Numbered from the stretch's first letter, positions 17,401 to 25,718 are shown. The stretch is DNA of 64,000 nt from Lachnospiraceae bacterium (GCA_009774145.1 VSND01000018.1:1-64000); one strand, 5' to 3'. Program-made: numbers and translations. Notes: generated by a model not told the origin, from the sequence alone.

Positions 17401-18058
17401 CGAATACATCGTCCTTTTTTTCGCTATTATAATACTGATACAGCCAGCCGATAATCTGTACCGCATCTTTCCAGTCATCCTCTGGTATCCGCTCAATCAT
17501 CTGCTGAATGACACTGCCATCTCTCAGCAGATTGTCTGGCAGAAGAAGCTCTGTATAATCACTGATTTTCTGAAACATTCCCGGCAGAATCTTGTTCAAA
17601 GCATTGCACTGCACAATCAGCAGATATTTATACAGTTCTTCGGTTTTTTCCGCTTCTTTCAACTCATAGACCTTTTCCATATCCAGTCCATCCAAATCCA
17701 GATGAATGGCTTCGGTGATGATCTGCGGTTTGAAATTATTCTCCTCGTCCGTAAACACACGCACATGAGAAGGAAGGTAGCCGTTGACCTCCATGAAACG
17801 CAGGGCAGAGAAGCGGTTGAACCATGTGTAGGCAACCTCCTCCATAACCTGCTTATATCCTTTATCGTTAATCTCGGAAATACAAGCCATCCGCTGTTTT
17901 TTCTCTGCAGCCGTCAGAACTTTACCGCCCACGCTGTCAGCTGCAGCATCAACAATATTGTCCTCTGTGATACCGTATTCCACGCCTTTCAGTGAAACAC
18001 GGGCGATCAGTTCTGTTCTTGCCCAGACAGCAAACTTTTTTATCGCATTCTTATCCAT
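14474..18058 (-). CDS. pglX: BREX-1 adenine-specific DNA methyltransferase PglX
   Basis: A 1194-residue class 1 methyltransferase. The SAM-binding motif VIDPCSGSGHILAYMFDVL is near residue 325 and the catalytic NPPY in VVTNPPYMSGSGM near residue 500. A long target-recognition half follows, and the end is a coiled coil with RTAIADLEQRI and LNKKLTALQAQDTEIRT. PglX methylates the BREX site on host DNA (N6-adenine) and so marks self. Length is normal. I see no homopolymer tract or inverted-repeat switch that would suggest phase variation. The middle part (about 15240-16640) is more AT-rich than the ends, consistent with exchange of the target-recognition region. Confidence 0.95.
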   Translation of the reverse strand: MDKNAIKKFAVWARTELIARVSLKGVEYGITEDNIVDAAADSVGGKVLTAAEKKQRMACISEINDKGYKQVMEEVAYTWFNRFSALRFMEVNGYLPSHVRVFTDEENNFKPQIITEAIHLDLDGLDMEKVYELKEAEKTEELYKYLLIVQCNALNKILPGMFQKISDYTELLLPDNLLRDGSVIQQMIERIPEDDWKDAVQIIGWLYQYYNSEKKDDVFAALKKNVKITKENIPAATQLFTPDWIVRYMVENSLGRLWLEGHPDAKEQLLPTEEEQSAYVAGNRESEDTKWHYYLEEAEQEPEVQVQLAEIRKEYAALTPDQLKVIDPCSGSGHILAYMFDVLMKIYESYGYTTREAVASIVENNIYGLDIDDRAAQLAYFAVMMKARQYDRRFFSRGIQPHVYAIVESNHVDKFAVEYFCNGDASLKAAMDTIISELHDAKEYGSILTVTQQDWSALYNRFAEIVEDIHFSREVVLRELYPLVQVAEILSNTYHVVVTNPPYMSGSGMTSTLTKYVGKKYPNSKSDLFAVFIERCKLFEKKNGFRALITMQSWMFLKSYEKMRMSVLKHDEICSLLYLGIKAFEEIGNDIVQTASFVIRNSTLTDYTGTYLKLLTHDRREKENGCLARSNCSECRQRSFLKIPGAPISFWVSDNFRNAFSEKSLNDFADMRSGMSTTDNERFLRYWFEPLFQNINFGCHSLDEAKDSPLRWYPYNKGGDYRKWYGNNSLVVNWLNDGAEIKKWVVSNPKDPKTTSWSRRIFGTDCFFKEGITWSSIASSQFGCRCYGTGFIFDSGANGMFPFDIGKKYYLAGLLNSKVSKMVLDVINPSINFGPGTIGKIPAIVSHENEEAVTELVQECVRLSKDDWDAYETSWDFKKHPLIGDFCNIETAFVLWKKTCEERFVKLKKLEEQINLIFINLYKLDGELEPDVEDRSISINIIDSSKAIRSFISYAVGCMFGRYSLDVDGLAYAGGEWDKVNSSEGGREGTLGCASKYVSFPADKDNIIPICDDEYFEDDIVGLFVEFVKTVYGAETLEENLKFIADALGGKGQPKDVIRNYFLNDFYADHCKIYQKRPIYWLFDSGKKNGFKALIYMHRYQPDTIARIRTDYVHEQQARYRTAIADLEQRITNASTGERVKLNKKLTALQAQDTEIRTYEEKIHHLADQMISIDLDDGVKKNYAIFQDVLAKIK

Positions 18059-18068
18059 AGTCGGCTCC

Positions 18069-21000
18069 TTAATTCAGTTTAATCTCGTCGCAATTTTTCA
18101 GCAACTGTTTCAGCTGAGAACGGATCTTCTCCACATAATCATCAATGTCCGCTTCACTCTGCAAGGTCTTTGCCTGGAATACAACCTGACGATTATAAGC
18201 ACGGACTACCTTTTTCTTCGCCGGAGCCGCTTCTTTTCCAGTCTGTGTCGGCGGAACCTGCGGCTTCGGAACCGGAGGTGCGAGAACGGTTTCGATACGG
18301 CTGACGATATCATCCTTATACTGGCACATTGGCAGGAACATGGCATCCAGAAGGGCAAGGCTCTTTAATTCTGCAATTTTCTCCTTGCACTGGCTGAAAT
18401 ACCTGTCTGATTTTACAATCAGATGAGACGCCTTGGAATCTCCATTTGCGGCAGTATGGGTTGCTTCCATACACTGACGAACGGTTTCCAGAACCTCGGT
18501 ACGTTTTTCTTCCAGCATCTTATCATGGGCAGTACGAACGGTATCCATCAGTGGATTCAATTCCCGAATCCGGTTATAGCTGAACTTGCTGCCCGGCTGA
18601 ACCATTGTAATCAAACGAATGGTATTCAGCGCCTTATGAGCTTCTTCATTTTCCGCAATACGGTCAAGATCATCATGCAGAGATTTTTCAAACTGCACTG
18701 CCTGGTCAAATACAGTAACCTGCGTTTTGAAGAAATTCTCAATGCCATTGCTCATGGATTCTTTGTTTTCAAACAAGTCATCCTCTTTTTTCAGTACACG
18801 CTCAATCAGTGCGATATTGTCTTTCTTCTGAGAAAGAACATCATCCATAAGCCGGATCGCTGTCTGCACCAGTCCACGATCCGGGTATCGATGTCCTTCG
18901 TAACGGTCATTCAAAGAAGCATAGTAACCCCGCTGTTCGCTGAATTTTTCGGTTACAAAGCGAATTAAGCCATCTTCATCGTCCGGCACATCCATGATGT
19001 CGAAATACTCACGGAGCATTGCTTTTACATCCCGCATCATGGTAGCGGAAATGGTTTTACGTTTGCTGATGGAAGTCTTGCCGATTTCACTCTTTTTACG
19101 GAGCATATCCGGCAGTTTCGGGTCATCCGGCTGAATGGTATTGCCTGCATATTTGATGGTTACTTTCTGGGAATAAATCAGCTGTGCCGCAACCGCAGCA
19201 ATATCGATTTCCTTCCAGCCATACGGAATTGCACTGTATTTGCTCTGCACATCTGCCATGGAAGTCGGCAGCTTTTTCGCATCCTGCATTTCCAGATATT
19301 CTTCCATTGCAGAAGCAGCATCCCGGTTCGGCTCCATGCCTGGGAGCATGGTAACCGTACCAGTCAGAATCGCAATAATATCTGCATCACTGCCCGCATT
19401 TTCTGTAATCAGATCGAGCTTGCTGTATACATGAGCAACCAGATATTCCAATGACTGGTCAATCTTGCTCCTGGCATTTCCGGCTTTGATTTCCAGATGT
19501 TCCCCATCTACATAGAACTGTGCCCCTTCGATGGCATTTTGCAATTCGGTCATGGCACTCAGCTCGTATTTTCCGGCTTCGTCCTGCTGGTCACTGATGA
19601 TTTTCTGCACACTCTTTGGAAGCTGACTTACATTTCTCTGCTTTACATATTTACGAATCTTCATGGCAGATTCCAGCGATTCATAGTATGGCGTATCAGC
19701 CAAAACAACGATTGCTTCCTTGCCTTTGGATTCTGCCATCAGACGGAACTCTGTTTTTTCTGCGGCATCGGTTGCAACGGTCAGGAAATGCAGACGCATA
19801 CCGCCCATAGCCGCACCGACGGTAATGCCGTCAACCATCTGGTCAAAGGCAAAGTCATATTTTCCATAGCGGAATTTCCTGGTTGTAAAAATATCACCGT
19901 AAATCATCTGGGCAATACGCTCCACGATAGAAGCGGTATCCACGTTGGTATCCCGGATTTCACGCTGAATATCCTGTTCTTCATCGGTCAGGAAATTATA
20001 GGTGTCGCCCGTTCTGCCGATATAGTTCTGGCTGATCAGACGGTCAAGGCAGCTGCGGACAGCTTCACGCATAATAATTTTATCCACACGAATATCATCT
20101 GCCATCAGAATAACGATATTATCCAGATTCGAAGGAATATCATCAATATACCGAATCAGATACAGAAGTTTCAGCACATCCACATCCTGCTGCTTAATAC
20201 CATCCCCATTGTCTGCGGCTTTCTGACAGCGCTCAATGACTCGGCGGATAGAACCGTCCAGGAAAGTATGTACGGTATCATAGAAGCGGAAGAACGGAAC
20301 AAGCGCATACTCGTCCTTCTCCTGAATTTTCTGTGCCGCTTCCTGGAAGCCGGACAGCATGGAACGCTCACCGCCGGACAGATGCTTGCCGGAATTTCCG
20401 TGCTTCCGGATTTCTGCAAAGACCTTCTGCATAATGATAAACTGATACGGCACGAACGGGAAGTTTTCAGTAAATTCTCTTGCACCGGAATAGCCTTTCA
20501 TATCCAGAATGGAACCGCTGAAGCTGAACAGGTTACGCAAAACGGAATCATTCTGCTCATAAACATTGTCCAAATCAGCAGCTGCTTCTGGTTTCTTTTT
20601 CAAAATACGCTTCTGGATAACTTCATCCACAGAGGAAGAAGATAAGCTCAGTCTTGTTTTGAAACGAGCCTGAATACGTGAGAACTCATCGGCACGAACT
20701 TTGATGATTTCATCAATCGCTTCCTGTCCGGTGCAGATGACCCAAATCTTACCTTCGCACTCACTGCCGATCTTTTCTGTCAGAGACTGGAGATTCAAAA
20801 GCATATCGGTATCTGTACCCACATACTGACCAACCTCGTCAATCATAAACAGCAGACGGAAGTTGGCCGGTTTGGTATCCACATAGGCTTTCATATCTTC
20901 CACAAGCTGTGCAATAGAAATTTCTGTTGCGGTCTTATCATGAAACCAGCCTCGTGCATCGTCTTCGCTCATATCCAGAACTTCCATCAGAGTCGGGATA

Positions 21001-21617
21001 ATGAACTTGCCATTGAACGCAAATGCACGACGCATTTCCAGCCAGGATTTTCCTTTCTTTTCCTCAAAAACTCTGCGGAATTCCTCCGTCTTTCCCTGCT
21101 GGTCAATATAACGCTCCATCATGGCGACTTTCAGGTTTTCACCGTAAAATCCCAGATGATGATAGAACATTTTTGCGAAAACACGAAGGACAGCCGTCTT
21201 GTCTTTATTGCTGAATCCTTCGATGTCGATATTAAACAGAATGGTCTCTGTCGGTCCTTTGGTGGCATGATCAATCAGCAGAAAGGTTGCCGGATCATCT
21301 TCAAATTTTTTACGGAAACGCTCTGCACTGCGGACACCTTTTACTTCTTTATTTTTCAGAAGATACGAAAGCATTTTCAGGAAATGAGATTTACCACTTC
21401 CAAAGAAACCGGAGATCCACACACCCATATCGGCTGTGGGCTGATCAAAGGCATCCCCGTAATAACTGAAAAATGTAATAAAATGTTTTTTCAATTCTCT
21501 GGTGATGACGTATTCATTTAACTCCTGTTCAATTACATCGTCAGCAGCCTGATCTACTTTAATGACACCATTGATTTTGCGGTTGATGTCGTCCGCAAAC
21601 ATATTTCGAATCATCAT
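18069..21617 (-). CDS. brxC: BREX P-loop ATPase BrxC
   Basis: At 1182 residues this is a normal-sized BrxC/PglY. The opening FADDINRKINGVIKVDQ is typical. Walker A is GFFGSGKSHFLKML near residue 72, Walker B is in LLFMIDEVGQYVG near 265, and a sensor-like WVICTGQEAIDEI follows. BrxC is a core ATPase needed with PglX, PglZ and BrxB. GGAGG lies seven bases before the ATG. The gap to brxB is 90 bases and holds two strong palindromes. The C-terminus carries a Pro/Lys-rich linker (APPVPKPQVPPTQ) before the last helices. Confidence 0.95.
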   Translation of the reverse strand: MMIRNMFADDINRKINGVIKVDQAADDVIEQELNEYVITRELKKHFITFFSYYGDAFDQPTADMGVWISGFFGSGKSHFLKMLSYLLKNKEVKGVRSAERFRKKFEDDPATFLLIDHATKGPTETILFNIDIEGFSNKDKTAVLRVFAKMFYHHLGFYGENLKVAMMERYIDQQGKTEEFRRVFEEKKGKSWLEMRRAFAFNGKFIIPTLMEVLDMSEDDARGWFHDKTATEISIAQLVEDMKAYVDTKPANFRLLFMIDEVGQYVGTDTDMLLNLQSLTEKIGSECEGKIWVICTGQEAIDEIIKVRADEFSRIQARFKTRLSLSSSSVDEVIQKRILKKKPEAAADLDNVYEQNDSVLRNLFSFSGSILDMKGYSGAREFTENFPFVPYQFIIMQKVFAEIRKHGNSGKHLSGGERSMLSGFQEAAQKIQEKDEYALVPFFRFYDTVHTFLDGSIRRVIERCQKAADNGDGIKQQDVDVLKLLYLIRYIDDIPSNLDNIVILMADDIRVDKIIMREAVRSCLDRLISQNYIGRTGDTYNFLTDEEQDIQREIRDTNVDTASIVERIAQMIYGDIFTTRKFRYGKYDFAFDQMVDGITVGAAMGGMRLHFLTVATDAAEKTEFRLMAESKGKEAIVVLADTPYYESLESAMKIRKYVKQRNVSQLPKSVQKIISDQQDEAGKYELSAMTELQNAIEGAQFYVDGEHLEIKAGNARSKIDQSLEYLVAHVYSKLDLITENAGSDADIIAILTGTVTMLPGMEPNRDAASAMEEYLEMQDAKKLPTSMADVQSKYSAIPYGWKEIDIAAVAAQLIYSQKVTIKYAGNTIQPDDPKLPDMLRKKSEIGKTSISKRKTISATMMRDVKAMLREYFDIMDVPDDEDGLIRFVTEKFSEQRGYYASLNDRYEGHRYPDRGLVQTAIRLMDDVLSQKKDNIALIERVLKKEDDLFENKESMSNGIENFFKTQVTVFDQAVQFEKSLHDDLDRIAENEEAHKALNTIRLITMVQPGSKFSYNRIRELNPLMDTVRTAHDKMLEEKRTEVLETVRQCMEATHTAANGDSKASHLIVKSDRYFSQCKEKIAELKSLALLDAMFLPMCQYKDDIVSRIETVLAPPVPKPQVPPTQTGKEAAPAKKKVVRAYNRQVVFQAKTLQSEADIDDYVEKIRSQLKQLLKNCDEIKLN

Positions 21618-21636
21618 GGCTTTATCCTCCTTAATC

Positions 21637-21703
21637 GATTATGGACGTTGTCCATAATCATCGCTCGCCGCTCGCCAAATATGCAGGCATATTTGGCGAG
21701 CGG
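21637..21703. repeat. two consecutive palindromes between brxB and brxC
   Basis: The first palindrome (21637-21659) has two ten-base arms, GATTATGGAC and its complement, with a three-base loop. The second (21668-21703) has 17-base arms built on CCGCTCGCCAAATATGC with a two-base gap. Neither is followed by a T-run on the minus strand. They could stabilise or process the brxC messenger, bind a regulator, or be an inserted palindromic element. Confidence 0.7.
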
Positions 21704-21707
21704 ACAC

Positions 21708-22268
21708 TCACTCTATCCCATCGAACGCCCGGTAATAATCATTTGGTGTCAGACGATTGAACAGTTTTACATGGCGGCCGTCAAACTCACCCGGATACAT
21801 AACAAGAATCGGAACATCCGAAAAATACGGCTGCAAGGCTTCCAGTAACGTATGGATTCTCATAAACGGAAATACTTCACCCACACCCGTCAGCATCAGT
21901 ACATCGCCCGGCTCATGCGGTTCATACTGAATTTTATCGACGAACTCTCCATTGCCGATTGCAGAGTTAAGCTGTTCCAGAAGATAAGCACTTCCGTCAG
22001 TTTCTTCCATGTCTGAAATCTCATCTGTGATGCCCATGTCATCGCAGATAGAGAGAAAAGTTTTATATAAATTACAAACCATCAAACGGCAATCCAGGGA
22101 CTGATCGGTTTCCATCTGATTTACAAAATGCCGAACCACCATTTCATTTTCCGGCTCATAACAGAAGATTCTGATATTCACCTCATTGCTGAGGCCCTTG
22201 CCTTCCAGGAACTCCGGCTTCTGAATCAATGCCCGAACTTTGTCCAGACGTTCTTTTATGTCACTCAT
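21708..22268 (-). CDS. brxB: BREX protein BrxB (DUF1788)
   Basis: A 186-residue protein matching the BrxB/DUF1788 family in size, place and pattern: MSDIKERLDKVRALIQ at the start, IRIFCYEPENEMVVRHFVNQM, VLMLTGVGEVFPFMRIHTLLEALQ and the C-terminal PILVMYPGEFDGRHVKLF followed by DYYRAF. It is a core BREX component with no known enzymatic motif, thought to act with PglZ and BrxC. It lies between brxA and brxC, separated from each by a hairpin-bearing gap. Confidence 0.93.
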   Translation of the reverse strand: MSDIKERLDKVRALIQKPEFLEGKGLSNEVNIRIFCYEPENEMVVRHFVNQMETDQSLDCRLMVCNLYKTFLSICDDMGITDEISDMEETDGSAYLLEQLNSAIGNGEFVDKIQYEPHEPGDVLMLTGVGEVFPFMRIHTLLEALQPYFSDVPILVMYPGEFDGRHVKLFNRLTPNDYYRAFDGIE

Positions 22269-22285
22269 TGGCTACCTCCTGCACG

Positions 22286-22306
22286 AAATGCTTCACTGGA
22301 GCATTT
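22286..22306 (-). repeat. hairpin in the brxA-brxB gap
   Basis: AAATGCT at 22286-22292 pairs with AGCATTT at 22300-22306 around a seven-base loop, a few bases past the brxA stop on the minus strand. There is no convincing T-run, so it is more likely an RNA-processing or stability element than a full terminator. Confidence 0.45.
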
Positions 22307-22316
22307 TGTTGTACGC

Positions 22317-22931
22317 TTATGTGTATGAAAAGCAATGAAATGCCGGCAGTACCGCCGTATCGCCATTGCTTCTGATGGCATTCTCCAAAACAGGATGCAG
22401 CCATACCGGATTCAAATGATCTGCCTCCCGATGGTCGAGATACTCCGTCTCCACAAGCACTCTGACAATAATCTGTTTTAACTTTGTGATTGTGCTGTCG
22501 CTCCAGGAAGCTACGGTATCATTCTGCTCCTGCAAACGCATAAAAAATGTATTCAAATCTATCTTACCAAAGGACGTGTCCTTTAACCGGTACTTCTCTC
22601 CAATGACCGTCAGCATAAACTCCCAGACCAGTCGGCTCTGCTTCATCATCGCATACAGGCAGATCTGCTTTGCTGTCTCTGTCGGCTGCGATGCGATCGC
22701 AGAAACCAGAGTTTCATCTTCCAGAGCATGAAGTCGTTTCATACAGGCTTTTGCCATCCGTGTAATCGATTTTTCAGTCGGATACTGGAAAAGATTCTGC
22801 TCCGCAATTTCTGTTACAATCGCTTCATCTGAGAGTCCTTCGCTCATCAGCTTTGCGGTGGAACGCATTTCATAGAAAAGGAACGGTTCTCTGGTCAAAG
22901 ACGCTATATACGGATAAGAATGATCCATCAT
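22317..22931 (-). CDS. brxA: BREX protein BrxA (DUF1819)
   Basis: A 204-residue protein of the BrxA/DUF1819 family. It starts with the usual YIASLTREPFLFYEMR, continues with LSDEAIVTEIAEQNLFQYPTE, and has FMLTVIGEKYRLKD and LKQIIVRVLVETEYLD typical of the family. BrxA is a small DNA-binding BREX protein; in at least some systems it is dispensable for phage resistance. It directly follows the small XRE regulator gene (11-base gap), so both share the operon promoter. Confidence 0.92.
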   Translation of the reverse strand: MMDHSYPYIASLTREPFLFYEMRSTAKLMSEGLSDEAIVTEIAEQNLFQYPTEKSITRMAKACMKRLHALEDETLVSAIASQPTETAKQICLYAMMKQSRLVWEFMLTVIGEKYRLKDTSFGKIDLNTFFMRLQEQNDTVASWSDSTITKLKQIIVRVLVETEYLDHREADHLNPVWLHPVLENAIRSNGDTAVLPAFHCFSYT

Positions 22932-22942
22932 GTTCTGCCTCC

Positions 22943-23161
22943 TTACGGTTCCTCTTTTTTATCAGGAACAAATTCCATGATGTCGCCAACATCGCAATTT
23001 AATACGGAACAGATTTTTTCTAATACATCCATGCTGACATTTTCATCTTTCGACAACTTCGACATGGTTGTCGTACTGAAACCAGTCTGCAAGCGCAAGT
23101 CTTTTTTTATCATGTCTTTATCAATCAGCATTTTCCACAGCTTTTTATAGCATACTGCCAT
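22943..23161 (-). CDS. small XRE-family regulator at the head of the BREX operon
   Basis: A 72-residue protein that is almost only a helix-turn-helix: MAVCYKKLWKMLIDKDM, then KKDLRLQTGFSTTTMSKL and VLEKICSVLNCDVGDIMEFV. It matches the small YozG-like Cro/C1 proteins common in Clostridia. The ATG at 23161 has AGAGGTG six bases upstream. Being first in the operon, just after the promoter, it probably controls BREX expression by autoregulation, although it is not the WYL-type BrxR. Confidence 0.85.
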   Translation of the reverse strand: MAVCYKKLWKMLIDKDMIKKDLRLQTGFSTTTMSKLSKDENVSMDVLEKICSVLNCDVGDIMEFVPDKKEEP

Positions 23162-23218
23162 ATTGTCACCTCTTACCATTCTTCCTGCTCAAAGTTCAGT
23201 ATTCTCGTTACTTCCTCT

Positions 23219-23247
23219 ATCATAGCATAGAAGTGCGAACAGTACAA
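23219..23247 (-). promoter_or_regulatory. promoter of the BREX operon
   Basis: On the minus strand TTGTAC (23247-23242) and TATGAT (23224-23219) are 17 bases apart and lie about 58 bases before the XRE gene start. No other strong pair is nearer the gene. Confidence 0.55.
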
Positions 23248-23522
23248 TCAAGATGTCAAAACTTCAAATTCATGCTTTACGAACTCGCAGTTCAGGTTTG
23301 CCATTTTGGAAATCAAGGGTGAATGGCAGGTTTTGCTCATATCAAAAAGACTGTGTGCGTTCCTGTCTGCTGATGAAATATTATAACAGATTTGCAGGCA
23401 AAATACGCGTGTTCAGCCGCAGATTATGTCGAATACATGGAAATTATAATCCGATTATGAAAAAATACAAACATGGACAATACCGGGCCGTGCATGCGAC
23501 TGAATCATGGAAGGAGAAAACT
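23248..23522 (+). other. divergent gap between BREX and the DUF4062 gene
   Basis: No gene is supported here, although the DUF4062 frame stays open back to 23253. The upstream part has no ribosome site and unrelated composition. A TATAAT at 23445-23450 could belong to the plus-strand gene's promoter but lacks a good -35 partner. Confidence 0.45.
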
Positions 23523-24977
23523 ATGAGCAAAAAATTACAGGTATTCATTTCGTCTACTTATACGGATTTGATCGAAGAGCGACAGAAGGCGGTAGAAGCG
23601 GTTCTTGACGCCGGCCATATTCCTGCGGGGATGGAGCTGTTTAAAGCGGGAAAGACACAGATGGAGACAATTAAAAAGTGGATCGATGAATCAGATGTGT
23701 ATTGTCTGATCCTTGGAGGGCGGTATGGTTCTGTAGAAGAGGAATCTCAACGGAGTTATACGCAGCTTGAATATGAATATGCTGCTGCAAATCACAAACC
23801 TTTATTCACCATTGTGCTGGATGACAGTATGATATACCGCAAAGCGTCCGAAAACCCGAATGGAACATTTATGGAAGAGGGAGAAAACCGGTCCAAATAC
23901 GAAAAATTTAAAGAAGATGCAGGAAAAAAGATTTACAAAGTAGCATACAACCTTTCAGATATAGCGACACATATGCATGCGCAGCTGAATTCGATTTTAA
24001 ATGATCCTTCCTGGAATCTTTCCGGATGGGTGAAAGGGTCAACGATCATCCGGCAGGATGGTCCTGGTCTGACAGACGAACAGAGAGAGGCCATAAGGAA
24101 GGCTGACAGAAAAATAGAGGAATCCCGTCAGGCTCCGTATGCATATATGGAACGTGCGGAGCTGCTGGCATCCATGGGTAAGAACTACCTGCAAAGAGCG
24201 GTTCCGGACTATCTGTATGCGATCTTTCTGGATCCCGGATATTCAAAGGCTTATTATAATATGATACAGAGACTGTCAAAAGGAGGGGATTATGTCAGGG
24301 CGCTCAGATATGCCGAAGAGGCATGCAGGCTTTTCCCGAATGAAGGGGATGCCTATGGATGCCGTGCCTATGTAAAATGCGCAAAAAAGCTTTATAAGGA
24401 CAGCATTGTGGACTGCAATCAGGCAATCAGCTTCCGGGCAAACAGATGGTTTTACAATACGAGAGGACGTTGCTACCTTGGGATGAACCAGCTTCATGAA
24501 GCGCTGAATGATTTTGTGACAGCGAACCGGCTTGATTCTTCTTATACTCCTGCTGTCGAGAATGCAGGAACTGTGGTTGGCAAGATCGGACTCTCCAATG
24601 TGATCAATACTGCTGTGCAGGAGAAGGAGAAGGGGAACTTTGAGAAAGCAAAGATATATCTTGAAGGAGTGATGCTTGCTGATCCTGCAAATGAAAGAGG
24701 CCTGCAGGAATGCGGAGGATGGTATTATGACAGAAAACAGTTTTCGGAGGCGCTGGATTACTGGAAAAAAGCGCTGGACGTCCACAGGTCCTGCCAGAAT
24801 TGTTATCTTTGTGCAGAAGCATACAGCTGTCTGCACAGAAACCAGTCTGCAGAGGAATACTGTAACCGGGCATTGTCCTGTCCGGATGACGGATATTATG
24901 AACGGGTGAAAAAACTGCAAAAAGAGCTGCGGAACAATCCGCAGTCTCTTGAAAGTCATGCAGGCGCCGTAAACTGA
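23523..24977 (+). CDS. DUF4062-TPR protein, candidate defence effector
   Basis: A 484-residue cytoplasmic protein. Residues 1-95 are a DUF4062 domain: LQVFISSTYTDLIEERQKAV, GHIPAGMELFKAG, DVYCLILGGRYGSVEEES and SYTQLEYEYA. This Rossmann-like fold is related to TIR/nucleoside-processing domains and is common at the N-terminus of NTPase and TPR proteins in defence islands. After a linker, residues about 200-470 carry TPR-like helical repeats (AYMERAELLASMG, AYGCRAYVKCAKK, WFYNTRGRCYLGMNQ, ALDYWKKALDV). The ATG at 23523 is chosen for its GGAGAA site. It diverges from BREX and overlaps the TetR gene's end by 22 bases tail to tail. A nucleotide-cleaving or signalling role is inference. Confidence 0.8.
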   Translation: MSKKLQVFISSTYTDLIEERQKAVEAVLDAGHIPAGMELFKAGKTQMETIKKWIDESDVYCLILGGRYGSVEEESQRSYTQLEYEYAAANHKPLFTIVLDDSMIYRKASENPNGTFMEEGENRSKYEKFKEDAGKKIYKVAYNLSDIATHMHAQLNSILNDPSWNLSGWVKGSTIIRQDGPGLTDEQREAIRKADRKIEESRQAPYAYMERAELLASMGKNYLQRAVPDYLYAIFLDPGYSKAYYNMIQRLSKGGDYVRALRYAEEACRLFPNEGDAYGCRAYVKCAKKLYKDSIVDCNQAISFRANRWFYNTRGRCYLGMNQLHEALNDFVTANRLDSSYTPAVENAGTVVGKIGLSNVINTAVQEKEKGNFEKAKIYLEGVMLADPANERGLQECGGWYYDRKQFSEALDYWKKALDVHRSCQNCYLCAEAYSCLHRNQSAEEYCNRALSCPDDGYYERVKKLQKELRNNPQSLESHAGAVN

Positions 24978-25561
24978 TGAATGATATTGCGGACGGTCTC
25001 ATACAGAAACGGCTTGATTCCTTCGATGGATTCCGGCTGTTCAAAGAGTATGGCATTGTAGCTGACACCGCTGACCAGCTCGATGATCATATAGATCATC
25101 AGCTCCTGATTTACAAACTGATGGCCGGAGGCACGGAGAAACTCGGTATATTGATGATAGACAGAGTTTTTGTCCCGTGCAGGACCGGCGGTCAGTGCAT
25201 TTTTGAAGATTCCCCAGCTCAGATGCTTGGAGATGAAGATCAGAAGCGTATGGTTCTGCTCAAAACTGTCCAGAATGTGGTCAATGATGGCAATGACTCT
25301 CTCCTCAAATTTCCGTGCCGGTATGCAGTCTGTTTCCAGAAGAGCGTCCTGAAAGATGAGAGATGCCCTGGAAGAGATCAGCCGGTTGCGGATATCGTCC
25401 TTATCTTTAAAATACAGATAAAATGTGCCCTTGGCGACACCCGCCTCTTTTACAATATCGGAGACGGATGTCTGAGAGAACCCTTTGACTGTGAACAGCT
25501 CAAAGGCAGTATCCAGAAGGGCATTTCTTTTTTTCTCTTTTTTTTCGGCTATTTTTCCCAT
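24956..25561 (-). CDS. TetR-family repressor of the MMPL operon
   Basis: A 201-residue regulator. Residues 1-60 are a textbook TetR DNA-binding domain: LLDTAFELFTVKGFSQTSVS, then DIVKEAGVAKGTFYLYFKDKDDI. The remaining all-helical part would bind an unknown ligand. It is divergent from the MMPL transporter gene, and two near-perfect 13-bp palindromes lie between them. It most likely represses the MMPL-lipoprotein genes and perhaps itself. The 3' end overlaps the DUF4062 gene. Confidence 0.92.
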   Translation of the reverse strand: MGKIAEKKEKKRNALLDTAFELFTVKGFSQTSVSDIVKEAGVAKGTFYLYFKDKDDIRNRLISSRASLIFQDALLETDCIPARKFEERVIAIIDHILDSFEQNHTLLIFISKHLSWGIFKNALTAGPARDKNSVYHQYTEFLRASGHQFVNQELMIYMIIELVSGVSYNAILFEQPESIEGIKPFLYETVRNIIHQFTAPA

Positions 25562-25603
25562 GTTGCTTCCCCCGGTAAAACCATAAAAAATTTATAAAAA
25601 ATA

Positions 25604-25632
25604 TTGACTAGTGGTCATTTCTGTAGTATAAC
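25604..25632 (+). promoter_or_regulatory. promoter of the MMPL operon
   Basis: TTGACT at 25604-25609 and TATAAC at 25627-25632 are 17 bases apart. The -35 hexamer is embedded in the first TetR palindrome, so repressor binding would block polymerase directly. Confidence 0.6.
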
Positions 25633-25660
25633 ATATAATGATAGAAATGACTAGTAGTCA
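25605..25660. promoter_or_regulatory. paired TetR operators
   Basis: TGACTAGTGGTCA (25605-25617) and TGACTAGTAGTCA (25648-25660) share 12 of 13 bases, are palindromic, and are centred 43 bases apart between tetR and the MMPL gene. A half-site GGTCATTT follows at 25673. The spacing is about four helical turns, so two dimers could bind the same face. Confidence 0.75.
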
Positions 25661-25718
25661 TTTTGGAAAACAGGTCATTTTTTGAAAGATTACAAAGAAA
25701 ATCTGAAAGGTGAGGAAG

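Noticed and set aside
14474..18058. Phase-variable pglX
   Set aside because: I found no homopolymer tract, no inverted repeats flanking a switchable segment and no neighbouring recombinase; the frame is intact throughout.
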